Shown here: one piece after another, positions 33,459 to 45,972 of the stretch | Layout: each line of letters begins with the position of its first letter | Position numbering within the stretch: position 1 is the stretch's first letter | Assembly (NCBI RefSeq): GCF_003573695.1 | Contig: NC_039364.1 | Span: 71,568,256-71,632,255, forward strand | Length of the DNA stretch: 64,000 nucleotides | Direction of reading: 5' to 3' | Source of the DNA: Papaver somniferum | Lineage: Eukaryota; Streptophyta; Magnoliopsida; Ranunculales; Papaveraceae | Position numbers and translations under genes: made by a program | Notes under the pieces: generated by a model | Database searches by the model: none | What the model was told of the DNA's origin: nothing | The model's input: the letters and a program-made list of their open reading frames with translations, nothing else

Positions 33459-34832
33459 ATGTCGGATAATTCAAATTCTTCGAGTTTTGAAATGTAAAGA
33501 AATCTTTGATATGAAGATTCATTTGGTGTTAATATGGCAAGTACTTCAATTTTTATTCCTGATGAAGTAATTGATGAAAGTTTGAATGAATGGAGATTTA
33601 GTTTAATTGGTCGTTTGAATTTGGTTCATCTAAAGTTAGCTGGCTGAATCAATTTTGAGGAAACAGTGGCAGTTAAAAGGAAATTGTCAAATTATACCAA
33701 TTGGGAAGGGTTTTTTCATTATAAAATTAGATGATGCTGAAGATATGAAGCTAGTATATGAAGGTCGATGGGCGGTAGAGGATCAAATTTTAAGCCTCAG
33801 ATATTGAGAAAGGGACTTTATACCTGAATTATAGAAAACTTCTATTGCTTATGTGTGGGTATCATTTCCTGGTTTAAGCATAGAATATTGGAAGGAAAAC
33901 ATCTTGATGGCAATGGGAAGATCATTTGGTAGGCCAATTCGTGTTGATGAGACTATATTGAAAAAGCAAGCTGGTTTTTATGCAAATATCTTGGTGGAAA
34001 TTGATTTGGCTAAAGTAATTCCTAATAAGGTGGGGATGGAATCAAAGTATGGAAAATTTGAGCAGGAAATTCGTTTTTCCAACTTACCAAAGTTTTGCAA
34101 TCATTGTCAGGTAATTGAGAATTTTGTAGCTGAATGTAGAATCAAGAAAAGAGAACAGAATAACAAGGAAAATCCTCCTAAAAGATAGCAACAATGGAGA
34201 TATACTTCTAAAAAGGGGCAAAACCAAAATTCAGTGGGATTTGATATATGCTTTCCTTCTAATTCAAATGCTGGAACAAGTGGACATAAGGAGGGAGCAA
34301 TAACAGACTTAATTCCAATTTGTCAGAATGATACTTCTAATATTAAGTCCACTGGTATTAATGAGGTTTTTCAGAGGGACAACAATGTTGGTTTTAACGG
34401 AATTCTGAATTCTCTAATCGAATTTCCAACTTTATCTGGAGATCAGCTATAGTTGAGGTAGGTAACAGTATTCCTTATATTATTTCAGTTGTAGTGGAAG
34501 AAAAAGAAGAGGATACAACACAAAATTTAGCTAATATCTCTAGTGTTGAAAATTTGAATGAGTGGAAGGATGTTGGCAAAGCTGCAAAAGCAAGAAAAAT
34601 AATAGAAGATTCAAATGTGAGTAAGCTTGAATCTCCAAGTAAATTTAATGCTTTAATTGAAGTGGTGGAAAAACAGGATCATACTTTCTCTAAAGCTGTG
34701 GCCAAACCAATTAAGGGTAAAAAAGTTGTTCCAAATGTAACTACTAGAAAGCAGGCAAATAATTCAGTAAAATTTAGTAATGGAATGGGGAGTTCTCATA
34801 CTTCTCAATCTTCTCAATCTCAATCTCAATGA
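33459..34832 (+). pseudogene. LINE ORF1 (DUF4283-like, zinc knuckle), first copy
   Basis: The start is ATG 33459, followed by a TAA after 12 codons and further stops and shifts to about 33850. The frame 33853-34188 holds the end of a DUF4283-type domain and a zinc knuckle CNHCQVIENFVAEC, in which the usual His is Asn. Frames 34234-34452 and 34494-34832 continue the Ser/Asn-rich tail. The last stop (34830-34832) overlaps the ORF2 start as ATGA. The family role is RNA binding. This copy is inactive. Confidence 0.75.
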
Positions 34833-37800
34833 GAGTCATTTATTGGAATGTCATAGGCTTGAGGAGAATTCAAGCTAAAGACAAACTCATGAGTTTAGTA
34901 CAACAATTTAATCCTTCCTTACTTTGGGTTGCAGAGCCAAACGTGAGAGCTTTTAGTAGTATTTTGAAACAATTAAGGTTAACTGGTATAAGTAGAATGG
35001 TTATTCATAATTCTTATGGAACACTAAAGGGAAATATCTGGGTTTTTTGGAATTCTTCTTTATCTATTCCTTCTATAATTTCTTCTACAAGACAAGCTTT
35101 AACAACTCAAGTAGCGGAAGCAGTGGTAACTGGAGTCCATGCAGCATGTTTAACTATTGACAGAAGAGAACTATGGTATGAACTTTTAGTCATTAATGAG
35201 ATGAAGCTACCTTGGTTATTAAGGTGATTTTAATATAGTCCTTACTTGTGAGGAAAAAAAAGGGTGGCAGGAGCCCACTTAGAATAACAATGCAAGAATT
35301 TAGAGACTGTATAGAATCTTGTAACTCGATGCAAGCTCCTAGGTCAGGAATCAAATATTTATGGTGCAATAACAAGGTGGGAAGAAAAAGGATACTATGT
35401 GATTTAGATAAATCATTTTATAATGTTAAATGGCTGGAGCAATATGAAGGTTGGAACTATAAAGTGGGTGTCAGAGGAACTTCAGATCATGGAGCTTTAA
35501 TGGGAGGTGTAACAAATATTACAAGACCATCAAATATACCATTTAGGTATCAAGCTGTGTGGACAACTCATCCAGATTTTATCAAGGTAATACAAGATTC
35601 ATGGAATGGAGAAGTTTTTGGGAATCCAACTTTCTGTTTTATTAGTAAATTGAAAAGGCTCAAGAACTGGATATGGAATTGGGAAGTGTTTGGGGATCTA
35701 AGTGAAAAAGTTAAATCTACCGAAGATAATGTCATGGATGCTTCTTTAGAATCTGATGCAGATCCTGAAAACATGAGTTGTTAAATAACTTGATCATTGC
35801 AAGGGGTAAACATGAGTTAGCCTCTCAGCAATACAATGAGTTAATGAGAGCAAAAGCTAGAGTGAAATGGTTTAAAGAAGGAGGTGCAAATACAACTTTC
35901 TTTCATACAACTATGAAAATTAGAAAATCTTATAATAATGTTTCTGAATTGGAAGATGAAGCTGGAAATGTAGTTACTTCTCAAGATCAGATTTCAGATA
36001 TTCTAGTTTCACATTACAAAAAGAAGTTTGAGAGGAAGAATGTAGTGTTTGAGGATGAACTTTTTGAGGCAATTCAAAAGATACTTAATGAGGATGATAA
36101 TACATATTTGGATGCAGTTCCTTCACAAGAAGAAATTAAAAAAGCAGTTTTTGGGATGGATGCAAACAGTGCACCTGGACCAGATGGCTTCCCAGGATTT
36201 TTTTATAAATTTGCTTGGAATGTGGTTGGAAAAGAGTTAGTGGATGCAATTCAATACTACTAGGAAAACAGGTTCATACCAAAAGGGTTTAACTCTAATT
36301 TCTTATTTCTTCTTCCCAAGACTCAAGGGGCCAAAAGAGCTGAACAATTTAGACCGATTGGTTTGGCCAATTTCAACTTCAAAATCATTACAAGAATCAT
36401 AACTGACAGAATTGGAACAGTAATTAGTAGAATGATATCTTGTCAACAGGGTGCTTTTATCAAGGGTGGAAATATTCATGAAAAGGTTGTTTTAGCATCT
36501 GAATTAGTGAATGACTAGACTTAAAAAGAAGAGGTGGCAATGTTGGTCTCAAAATTGATATATCAAGCTTATGATTCCTTGAGCTGAGAATTTCTGTTTG
36601 AAGTGTTGAGAAGATTTGGCTTTTCTGATGTAGGAATATTGTGCTTAAAGAAGATTTTTGAATCAGCAATGATATCTGTCCTTGTGAATAGGGGTCCTTG
36701 TAGATTCTTTGGTGTTGGAAGGGGATTGAGGCAGGGTGATCCACTTTCACCCATTTTATTTGTGCTAGCTGAAGAAGTACTTAGTAGAAACATTACAAAA
36801 TTAGTACAAATGAAAAAAAAAATACAACCAATGGTGATCAGGGGAGGAAGTCAGCCAACACACTTGATGTTTGCAGATGATATATTCATCTTTTGTANNN
36901 NNNNNNNTGGAAATAAAAGGACATTGGAGAATTTAATGAAGTTACTGATGCAATATCAAAGTTCATCAGGTCAGGAAATAAGTAGAGCAAAAACTAAGTG
37001 TTTTGTGGGATGCACTTCAGTTATAAGAAAACATGAGATTGCTAATAACTTGCAGATGGAGCTATCTAATTTTCCAGACAAGTATTTGGGTGTGATACTA
37101 AATCCAGGGAGAGTGACAACACAAAAAGTATGGGGGATGGTGGAATTGATGCAGAAAATGTTAGCTGGTTGGATAGGTAAATTGCTAGCTTTTTCTGCAA
37201 GATTAACTCTTGTTAAGTTTGTTTTATACAACATGCCTATTTACACAATGTCAGTATATAAATGGCCAAAGTCAATGATAATGGTATGTGAAAGAATAAC
37301 CAGGATTTTTTTTATGGTCTGGAGACCCTAATGTAAAGAAGTTAATTACAGTCAAGTGGGATGAAGTTAATGCACCAGTGGAGGAAGGTGGATTGGGTAT
37401 CAGAAGACTTGAGGTGATGAACAGAGCTCTGTTAATGAAATTTTTATGGAAAATAGAGAATGAAGATGAAGAATGGACTATTTTTATGAGAGCCAAGTAC
37501 ATGAATAAGAATGGTGAATGGATAAAATATTATAGGAAATCCTCAATATGTCCTGGTTTAAAGTGGATGATGGAAGAAATGCAAGAAGGAAGTAGATGGA
37601 TAGTAGGGAATGGGCATAAAGTATCAGTCTGAAAGGATAAGTGGATAAAGGAATATGCCTTAATTGATAGGCATGCTGGGAATACTTATATTTTGCAGAA
37701 TACTGATCTGAAAGTACAAGACTTAATACAAAATGGTGAATGGAATATTCCATCTGGTATGCTAAAATTCTTTGACATCAGTGAGCTACCAGTTTTAAGA

Positions 37801-37916
37801 GAAGGAAAAGATATAAAGGTATGGACACATGACATAACTGGAAAGTTTACAGTTGCTAATGCAACTCAATTCATAAGGAAAAAACACCCAATAATTCCTT
37901 GGGCTAAGCAAATTTT
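34829..37916 (+). pseudogene. LINE ORF2 (endonuclease, RT), first copy, truncated
   Basis: ATG 34829 starts an apurinic-type endonuclease (WNVIGL, AEPN, then GDFN near 35224 after a frameshift, and SDH at the end). RT follows with APGPDG, QGDPLSP and the catalytic FADD at 36870-36881. Lesions include a frameshift at 35220, a stop at 36261, a 2 bp loss near the first catalytic Asp (36560), and a TGA for Trp at about 36586. A 10-N gap is at 36898-36907. The frame ends artificially at 37916. Confidence 0.8.
36898..36907. other. Assembly gap (10 N)
   Basis: Ten N lie between TTTTGTA and TGG. The second copy has a single G at this place, so the real gap is one base and the N count is nominal. Confidence 0.98.
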
Positions 37917-40491
37917 TGTAGCTCTTGTTCTTTCCAGTAAGGCCGGAGCAGTAGTTGCTGATCGCTTGGATGCTTCATGAAGCTCTGAGAAAGTCTGGAA
38001 CCGGAGATTTTCCAGCAAGGCTCTGTAGACCGGGATCATTCTGTTGATGCACAAGTCCACCAGTTGTTGTTCATTGACATTCGGGTCATGACAATCCAAA
38101 GCTTGGACTCTGAACCTCTTCACATAATCGTTTGGATGTTCATCGCTCTTCTGAGACATTCTTCCTAAGTCAGAGAGAGTAATCTGCTCTGAGACGAAGA
38201 AGTATTTCTGGTAGAAAGCATTAACTATTTCTCCCCAGCCAGTGATGCTCTCAGGTGCAATGTTGTTGTACCGGGTGTATGCTCGGCCTGTCAGAGATTT
38301 CGAGAATGCCTTCAGGCGGACGACATGATTGTGTTCGTGCTCTCCTAGTGCCTCCAGGAATCGAGAGACGTGTTCTCGAGCATTCCCTGTTTCGTTATAT
38401 AGTGTGAACGTTGGGTAAGTGTATCCTTTCGGGAGAGGAATTATTTGTGTAGCAGCAGGATATGGAGGTTGATGACGGTGAACAGATGATGTTTTGTCTT
38501 TTCCTCGATCCTCCACGAAGCGTTCCAGGTATTCACGGGTGATGAATCCTGCAGGTTCCTTTTTTGGTGGGTTATTTGAAGCCTTGTGCACTTCATCATC
38601 ATCAGCTACATGGATCAGAGTGACTTCAGGATCAGCAACCAGAGATGTTTCTTTGGCTTTTCCCTTCTTCTGAGTTTTCTCTGACATCTTGTCAGTGAGA
38701 GTCTTGAGATAATTGCATAACTCCTTCTGAGCTTCAGCCGTATCAGAATGATTTTTGGAGAGAACTTCCTAAACGTTCATGAGATCAGATATGGTGGGTG
38801 GATTTTCTCTGACTTCCTAGAGATGTCGAACGAAGAGAGGATAATTTACAATGTTGGTTTGCAGAGGAATGATAGACACATTTTTGTGTCTAATTTGTCC
38901 TCAATGTATGTATTGTTGGAACTCTATTTTTGTTCTAATATTTTGTGTTTTATGTATTTTTAGGAAATAAACATTTTTGGAAAATTCGGCTCGAAAAGTT
39001 GATTTTGGCACCCGGAGGACAAGTGTTATTCGGACTCTCGCTTTTGGATAAGGGGTAACCTAATTACTAAGGGGCACCCCTAAGACAGCTGCTATTTGCA
39101 CCCCTACTCTGGATAGGGGGACACCAGTTTCTTCCCCATTTGAAACGATTTTGGCGGGAAATTTCTAAACAGTTCTGGCAGAATTTCGATCGTCAAAATG
39201 AAGGAGTTATGGGTCGATTCAATGGCTGGAATTTGGTATAGAGATGTGATATAGGTTAAGGAACATAGTATGGGTGACATGATCGATCAAATTTGGCTGG
39301 AATTTTCGGTATGATTCACACAACCAAAACAGAGCACGTGGACTGTAACACGAGCAAAATTGAAGTTCTTGTGTGCATGGGGGAGTTCTGCTGGCGTTGG
39401 AAGAGTGTTGAGGCGTGAATAAGTCGAATTGGAGCGTGCTGGACCAGAGAAAACGCGTGAAAAGCTAAAACAGGAAAGAAAATATCCGAAAATATTTTCT
39501 TTCACTGCCGAGGATTTGTGGAGTTATGGAGGAGATTCGATGCATGCTTCGGATTTAAATAGAGTCCTTGGAGGTCAGAGAAAGGTTGTCGAGAGTCTGG
39601 GGGGGCTGAGGAGAGCCAGAGAAGAAGAAATTCGAGTTTTCCCAAACTCGGTTTCTGCTGCTGCTGCTGCTGATGAACATGAAGAACACGAAGAACGGAC
39701 CTGCAACAGCAGTCGTTTTTCTATAGTGATAACGACTCACACATGTGGGTCTTACATCAGGCAGTCTTATTTTCCACAGCATTTGCGACACAGCGCAGCA
39801 GTCTTATTTTGTCACTGAGGGTCGTAGGTCTCTGGTTTTATTGTATTTCTCATATTCTCATCATTTGTAAACCATTTTTGAGCCATAATAAATTATTTTG
39901 AGAGCATTTTTACTATGATGAGATAAATCCCTCGTAACCAAGGCAATGGAGGAAGCTATTCACGCAACATAAATGGGTAACTATTTCATTTAATTATATA
40001 ATTCACCTAATCCCTGCTTTTGCAGAGTTTTAAATTATTTGAATGATTGTCTTAATTATTTGTTATTCAGTTTGATAGGTTATGCTTGGTTTAATCTCTT
40101 GATAATCTATGCTTAAGGTTTACAAATAATGTTTGAGAATCTGTATGATTAATAGTGAATTAAAGATAAAAGAGGACTTAAGAATTGAATAGAGTTTTGA
40201 AATATTTATCATTCAATTTTGCATAATAGTGGAATCTAGTGTCTTGGTTACCTCTCGCCCACTTTGTTAATATTTTTGTATATAATTTTATCAAATCTTT
40301 AAATTTAATCTTCACAAGTCCGAGAGTTTGAACCTTCACTACTACAACCACGAAAAATCATATAATCAAGGAATGGTATCGCCAGTGCCGTTGTTGGAAA
40401 CAGGAGTGGTTTCTGGAGCACCACCATTGTTGCTAGTGCTAGCGTTGTTTGTGTTAGGATTTGTAATTGAACCTGACCTAAGATCAACCAT
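37917..40491 (-). pseudogene. Ty3/gypsy gag fragment, interrupted by an Athila solo LTR
   Basis: The start is ATG 40489-40491 (MVDLRSGSITN). The gene runs to 40369, is interrupted by 38870-40368, and resumes at 38869 down to 37917. Two stops lie near the resumed start. A Met at 38687 begins a clean frame with a gag domain (GRAYTRYNNIAPESITGW). The gene breaks at the duplication junction, and the last 17 residues of that open frame come from antisense LINE sequence, not gag. It lies next to its own primer site and LTR. Confidence 0.8.
38870..40368 (+). repeat. Athila-like solo LTR (1499 bp, TSD AGGAA)
   Basis: AGGAA flanks it at 38865-38869 and 40369-40373. It starts TGATAGACACATTTTTG and ends ATAATCA. 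Removing it restores the gag reading at the insertion point. It contains a short CTG microsatellite at 39656-39673. Confidence 0.88.
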
Positions 40492-40526
40492 TTTGTGAAA
40501 GTTGAGATTGCAACCGAGAGATTAAT

Positions 40527-40544
40527 CTCCCACAGTGGTCGCCA
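40527..40544 (-). promoter_or_regulatory. Primer-binding site of the minus-strand gypsy element
   Basis: On the minus strand TGGCGACCACTGTGGGAG begins three bases after the LTR end and about 35 bases before the gag start. The primer tRNA is not identified. Confidence 0.7.
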
Positions 40545-40958
40545 ATCTGTAGATGGGGAAAAACGATTTGCTGGTTTTTAGGGAATTGAAGAGACGGACG
40601 TGTTGTCGAGACTCCTCAACTGAGCAAACTGCTTAACCTCAAACAGATGCACTGCACGGGAGTGCTTTAAGTTCGAGAGATCAATCTGTAGGACTCCGGC
40701 CTAAACCAAGTCAATGGTCGTTCCAGAATCAATTCGGTCACAAAGAGGGAGAGTTGATCTGTAGGAGGGAAGCTGAGAATTGTGTGGGATCAATGATGAT
40801 CAAGGATTATGGATGTGTCGTAGGTTCTTGTAAATGATGAATAAGTTCGAATGATTGAGAGAGTGTTGTTCACACGATGATTCTTGGGTAGACGATGGAT
40901 TGTCTGTTCAATATCTCGTGGATTTTCTGTGTCTTCTTCAATCATGGATTCAAAGACT

Positions 40959-40966
40959 TATTTATA
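40959..40966 (-). promoter_or_regulatory. TATA box of the minus-strand gypsy LTR
   Basis: The minus strand reads TATAAATA about 410 bp before the LTR inner end, directing transcription toward the gag start. Confidence 0.55.
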
Positions 40967-41464
40967 TTGTCAGAATAGTGAACACACTGGTCCCAGTAAG
41001 TGTGACGGTTTCTGGAGTGAAAGAGTGGGAAAGTGGGAAATCGTGGTAAATTCGGTTCCATGTCATGTGGAGACTTGACTGATCGTGCACCCACTACTTT
41101 GCTAACTCCTTCAACCGTTTGCACGACTTACTTACATTTCTCGTCGTGGATGAACACACGTGTCGTAGGCCGCCAGACCAACACCCTAATTGACATCCCC
41201 CCATGTGACGTGATTAATGTCTCACGAACGTGGAGTCTGCAAGGCAGACGTGTATTAGGTCAGTTGTTGACTTTTAGACGGTGAGTCTAAGTTTTGTTGA
41301 ATTGAGCATGAGTGACGAATGCTCAGTGATTCATGTATTGAACATGTCATATAGTTCTTGTGTTGATACTGCTCGTATGAACAAATATTGTCAATTCGAT
41401 GAATTGTTGGATATGGAGTTGAATCAATATTGGCGGAATATTGATAGTTAGGTCAATATTCGAG

Positions 41465-41610
41465 TTGCTCAATTCGACGAATTACTAAATATTGATAGTT
41501 GGATCAATATTCGAGCAACTAAGCAAGTATTGCTCAATTCAATGAATTACTAAATATTGATAGTTGGATCAATATTCGAGTAACTGAGCAAGTATTGCTC
41601 ATTTCGATAA
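41465..41610. repeat. 65 bp tandem repeat in gypsy LTR
   Basis: TTGCTCA(A/T)TTC recurs at 41465, 41530 and 41595, exactly 65 bp apart. The unit holds GATAGTTGGATCAATATTCG. A more diverged unit precedes it near 41390-41464. Confidence 0.85.
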
Positions 41611-41847
41611 ATTATTGGTAACGTGACCCCATAAAATATTAATTAAAATATTGGTAACCTACCAAATATTATATAATTAATCTAGATGTTGATTGCTGGG
41701 TCAACATAAATTCATCAGTGTTTTGAAACAGCTCAAAATCATGATTTGCATAGCATTTGTTCGAAACCCTAATTTTTGACCAATTGTTCGTCAATTGATG
41801 AATTACTGAAAATAGGTCACTGAGTGAAGGAGAGACCGACCACATGG

Positions 41848-44433
41848 TGAAAAGACAAGGGTACCCAAATATACCTCAAACTATAACTTTTCCACCTATA
41901 AGTCATTTCTCCGAAAGTGATTGTCTATGGACTGAGTCGAGACAATACAACAAATCGGTTCACACTTCGTATGATCGTACGAGATCGAGACAATACAACA
42001 ACGAAGTATGTTTACTTGATAAAAGGTTCAGAGTTAACCAAACACAATAGGATTACTTATCAAGTAAATAGGAATTAACGTTTGTGTAATTTACTTTAAA
42101 TTATAATAACAACAATTATAATTGCGGAAAATAAAAGTAAATGACACAACAAGATTTTGTTAACGAGGAAACCGCAAATGCAGAAAAACCCCGGGACCTT
42201 GTCCAGAATTGAATACTCTTAGGATTAAACCGCTATACAAAATCAAACCAACTTCGTATAGTTGAGACCAAGCAACTAAACCTATAGTTCACCTAGTTCC
42301 GTCTGTATTCCCACGCCTCCGACCTGTAATAACTCACGTACTTGGAACAATTCCTTTGGTTCGTATTCCAAACAGTAAAGGAACAACAAATCTGTTTGGT
42401 ATCAACTCTTTTCAACCAAGTGATGTGAGTTCGACAAAAGGCTCTTTTATTTATCTCAATAAACTCCTTTGTCAGGTTCTTATATCTATCTTATTATCAA
42501 CTACCAAAGTAATTGTTAAGATTTCGCAATCAATACTTTTAATCACAAAGAATTGTATTGATGCCGATCTACACAACTAATCAATCTAATCTACCACAAG
42601 GATAAACCGATTATAGTTGGATCCTCTTTTACCGAAACAAGTATTGTGCACTCCAAAGATTATGAACCCAAATCAGAAATATTCAAAGTATTTTGTGTCT
42701 TCAAATCTTCTTAGATCTTTAATAAACACCTGCACACAATCAACTTGAATCTCTTGTGATCAATCACGCCCGAAGTCTGTTGACAATGGATTATCACAAG
42801 ACGTCTTTAGATCTACAAACAATCTAAAGATCCCCGTCGAAACTTCGATCTAGTTTGAGTGAATCTTATATCAGAAGAGAAGATTCTCAAGCATAAACAA
42901 ACTAGGTGCAATCAAAGTTCAACCACCGTTAGTCAATCAAATCAATCGAAAATAAAGATAAACCGCAATTATCTAGTTTCCCACCAATAGTACTAATAGA
43001 GCTTCTCAATCCCAAAGAAGTCTTTAAACCGAGCGGCCGTAAGAGATTTCGCCTAATTAGGTTACTCTCCTCTCCGAATAGGCGGCTTCACCAGTAGCAG
43101 CACAACTGAGATAGTTTTGCTGTCTCTGAGGATTAGTTTGCTTGAAATGCAAACTTTGATATTTATAGACCAAGGAAGTTTGGACACCAAGAAATTTCCA
43201 AAACCGAAAATATTCTCAAGATGTACAATATATTCCAGATTCGGTTTCCATAATTCCTATAAATGCTTTGTCCAAATAATGACCGAAAATCTTTTAGAAA
43301 ATCTCCAACTAGAAAATGCACATTACTAATTTTCATTTTCCAAAAATAAAATTAAAAACCTTAAATAAAAGATTCTCAATTTATTTTATTCGATCCGGGA
43401 TTTTCTTCCTTTAGCTATTAAGAAATAACTTTGAGCAATTAAAGATAAGCGTTACTGCACATGTTCAAAGTATGTCGACATCTTTACTTTGTAAGTCCTC
43501 TTTCATACTTACAATCTTGAAACCGATATTCCACACTTCCAAACAAGTTTAGAATTGGTTCATCTAACTTTCAAGAACTACGTGATTGATCAAGAATACT
43601 CAATCACCAAACATGGGTTTCATGGTTCTACCAAAAAAAGTTTCGGTTCTACCTCCATGTGAGTACTTTGCATAGTCACGCTAGTTACCTAAATTCGGTT
43701 GACTAGGAACTAGGATCGGTTCCCCACATATATATGGTATCTAACTTGTACTTGATGCCATGTCCATATGATCGGTTCCCATTTGCCTAAAAACGTGTTG
43801 CACATGTCCATAGGATCAGTTCCCCTTTCTACTAAAAACTTGTTGCACCTCATACAAGGATCGGTTCCCCTTTGTGATAGGTTGCACCTCTTACTAGGAT
43901 CGGTTCCCCTTTATCCAGAGTCGTTCATACCAATAACACTAAATCGATCATACCATCTCAGGTGATTACTTAAGATCGGTTTCACTAATAAAAGTCATAC
44001 CAATACAAAAGTCAGGCCTTTGTGAATAGTTTTACCAGGAACATAAACAAGTCATGAGCGGTTATACTAATCACACATATTGGTAGTTCAAAAGATATGC
44101 AATGAATAACAATACCAATAATGCCTGGCGATTTCTCTTTTGATTCACAAAACAAGTTCATGAATTTACTTCCTTAAAAAAATGTAAAACATTGTTTCTG
44201 AGGATGAAATCTTCACCTTATACCCATACATAATCACAATAACATTCAAACGATTCTGTCGTTGTCTTATCTACAAAGTTTAATGGTTAAGCAATAAACC
44301 TCGTATTGTATTCCTGAATACTATGTATAACTAGAGTATAATCATTCATGTTTCGCAGTTTTGTTTTCAATATGCATGACTTGAAAGATACGTTAGGGAA
44401 TGAAACATTTCAAGTCAAATATCACTAACCTCA
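41848..44433 (-). repeat. Diverged Sirevirus-like LTR, cut by the Athila element
   Basis: The minus strand carries the LTR landmark also seen in A and B (GCGGTTTCCTCGTTAACAAA, near 42160-42180) and ends ...CTTTTCA at 41848. No primer site follows, so it is a solo or 3' LTR. The 5' end is missing because an Athila LTR begins at about 44434. A repeated GGATCGGTTCCCC motif lies at 43712-43985. Confidence 0.65.
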
Positions 44434-45972
44434 TGATGTATTTTCAAATGTTGTTGTAGATAGTGGTAAAAACTGGGTTCTTTTCGAACTTGTGAAGGTA
44501 ACTCTTTTTTTTAAGATTTAAACAAATAAATGAATGAAGGAAATTAATTTTTTTTTTGATAGTAATGTCAAGATTTTAGAAGGATTAAGGCTCAGGATTC
44601 ACTACCACTTCAAGTTGATTGGTTATAAATAATATTTCAGAAATTATTATTAAGCTCTTTTTCTTATTAAATCACTTTTTAATTTAAAAGGTGTCCAAAT
44701 ATTAAGTTGTAATCCTTAAGCATGATTTATCAAAGAATTATTCTAAGCATAAAACATCAAACTGATTCACAACTAATTAAGAAAACCATTTTATCCTTTT
44801 TTTTATCCCAGTGAATTAAATAAAGTAAATAATTAAAGAAATTATAAATAAAAATATTACCAATCAAACATGAGTGAATAGATCCTCCATTGCCTCAATC
44901 ACCAAGAGTTTAGGCGCTCATCATGTTGGAAAACCTCTCAAAATATTTCATTGATGCTCACAAGTGTTTACAATGAAGAGAAAGATAAGCAAATGTTATA
45001 AAACAGGATGTTGCGACCCACAGAAGGCGTCCAGAAACAACGACACAGAAAAAATAAGACTGCTCTATAGCGAAGTGCTGTAAAACAACGACATTATTCT
45101 GCGACTGCTGACCGTGGGCTGATGTTCTTCGTGTTCTTCAGCAGCACCAGCAGAACAACTTCTTCTTCCAGCGCCTGGTTCTTCGATTTTACGCCTCTAT
45201 TCTCTTCCAAACTCTCCCTAAACTTGCCTAGCCCCTTCTGCTCGACACTAGGGACCTATTTATACACAACAGGTCACTCCAATCCTTGTAATAACTCCAA
45301 GAATATCCGACCATAAAAAGAATATTTTCCGAAATATTTTTTCTTTATTTCTCTGATTTTTTACGGATTGTTTCCTTATTTATCTCTTTCACGCATCATC
45401 TCTGAGCTGTAGGAGAAGTTTCCAGCCAATAGAGTTAACCCATGCACGTCTCTTCCATCCAACAATTCCAAAAATAGAATATCTTCCCTATTTGAGAATA
45501 TCTTCCCTGTTTTGATTCCCACCGATTATCTAACCAAATTTGACCGAATCCAACACCCATACCAGCTCTATCTAGGCCCTAGGAACAAACCCATTTAATT
45601 TGGGCCGTTGAATCTCACTGGAACACCTTCAAATCCTCAACCCTAGTCACGGCAGTTCAAGAACATTTTTTCCCGCCAAAATTTGAATTTCAAAAGGTTG
45701 AAGATGATATGCCCCCTATCCTGGATTGGGGTGCGAATAGCAGATGTCTTGGGGGTGACCTGGGGGTGCCCCTTAGTAATTAGGTTACCCCTTATCCAAA
45801 AGTGAGAGTCCTAATAACACTTGTCCTCCGGGTGCCAAAATCAACTTTTCGAGCCGAATTTTCCAAAAATGTTTATTTCCTAAAAATACATAAAAACACA
45901 ATATTAGTACAAAAATAGAGTTCCAACAATACAGACATTGAGAAAAAATTAGACACAAAAATGTGTCTATCA
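44434..45972 (-). repeat. Athila-like 3' LTR (about 1.54 kb)
   Basis: This is an inverted, diverged relative of 38870-40368. Its start on the minus strand is TGATAGACACATTTTTG (to 45972), preceded by a G-rich polypurine tract. The end at 44434 is inferred from alignment to the solo LTR and could be off by about 20 bp. Confidence 0.75.

Larger units (their letters stand above)
22455..37916 (+). repeat. 15.4 kb direct duplication, copy 1
   Basis: It matches 46824-62267 at a constant offset of 24369 up to about 34495, with one substitution noticed (28786 region). Small indels follow. The borders lie inside element B and inside the LINE. Confidence 0.95.
33237..37916 (+). mobile_element. L1-type LINE, 3' part missing (first copy)
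   Basis: It begins after the target-site copy ATCTTCGTCT (33227-33236) with a short non-coding leader, then ORF1 and ORF2. At 37916 it changes abruptly into minus-strand gypsy sequence, in the middle of the zinc-finger region after RT. The full version is at 57606-63384. Confidence 0.85.
40548..41847 (-). repeat. Ty3/gypsy 5' LTR, outer end unclear
   Basis: The inner end is fixed by the primer site (CTACA on the minus strand). A TATA box is at 40959-40966. A 65 bp tandem repeat lies in the upstream part. I could not find the outer LTR end. It may be at or before 41847, or be split by the next element. Confidence 0.6.

Noticed and set aside
37866..38687. One 273-residue minus-strand gene
   Set aside because: The last 17 residues are antisense LINE sequence across the junction at 37916. 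Only 37917-38687 is gag.
41848..44433. Complete Sirevirus element
   Set aside because: Only LTR-like sequence is present, without primer site or internal region, and one end is cut by the Athila LTR.
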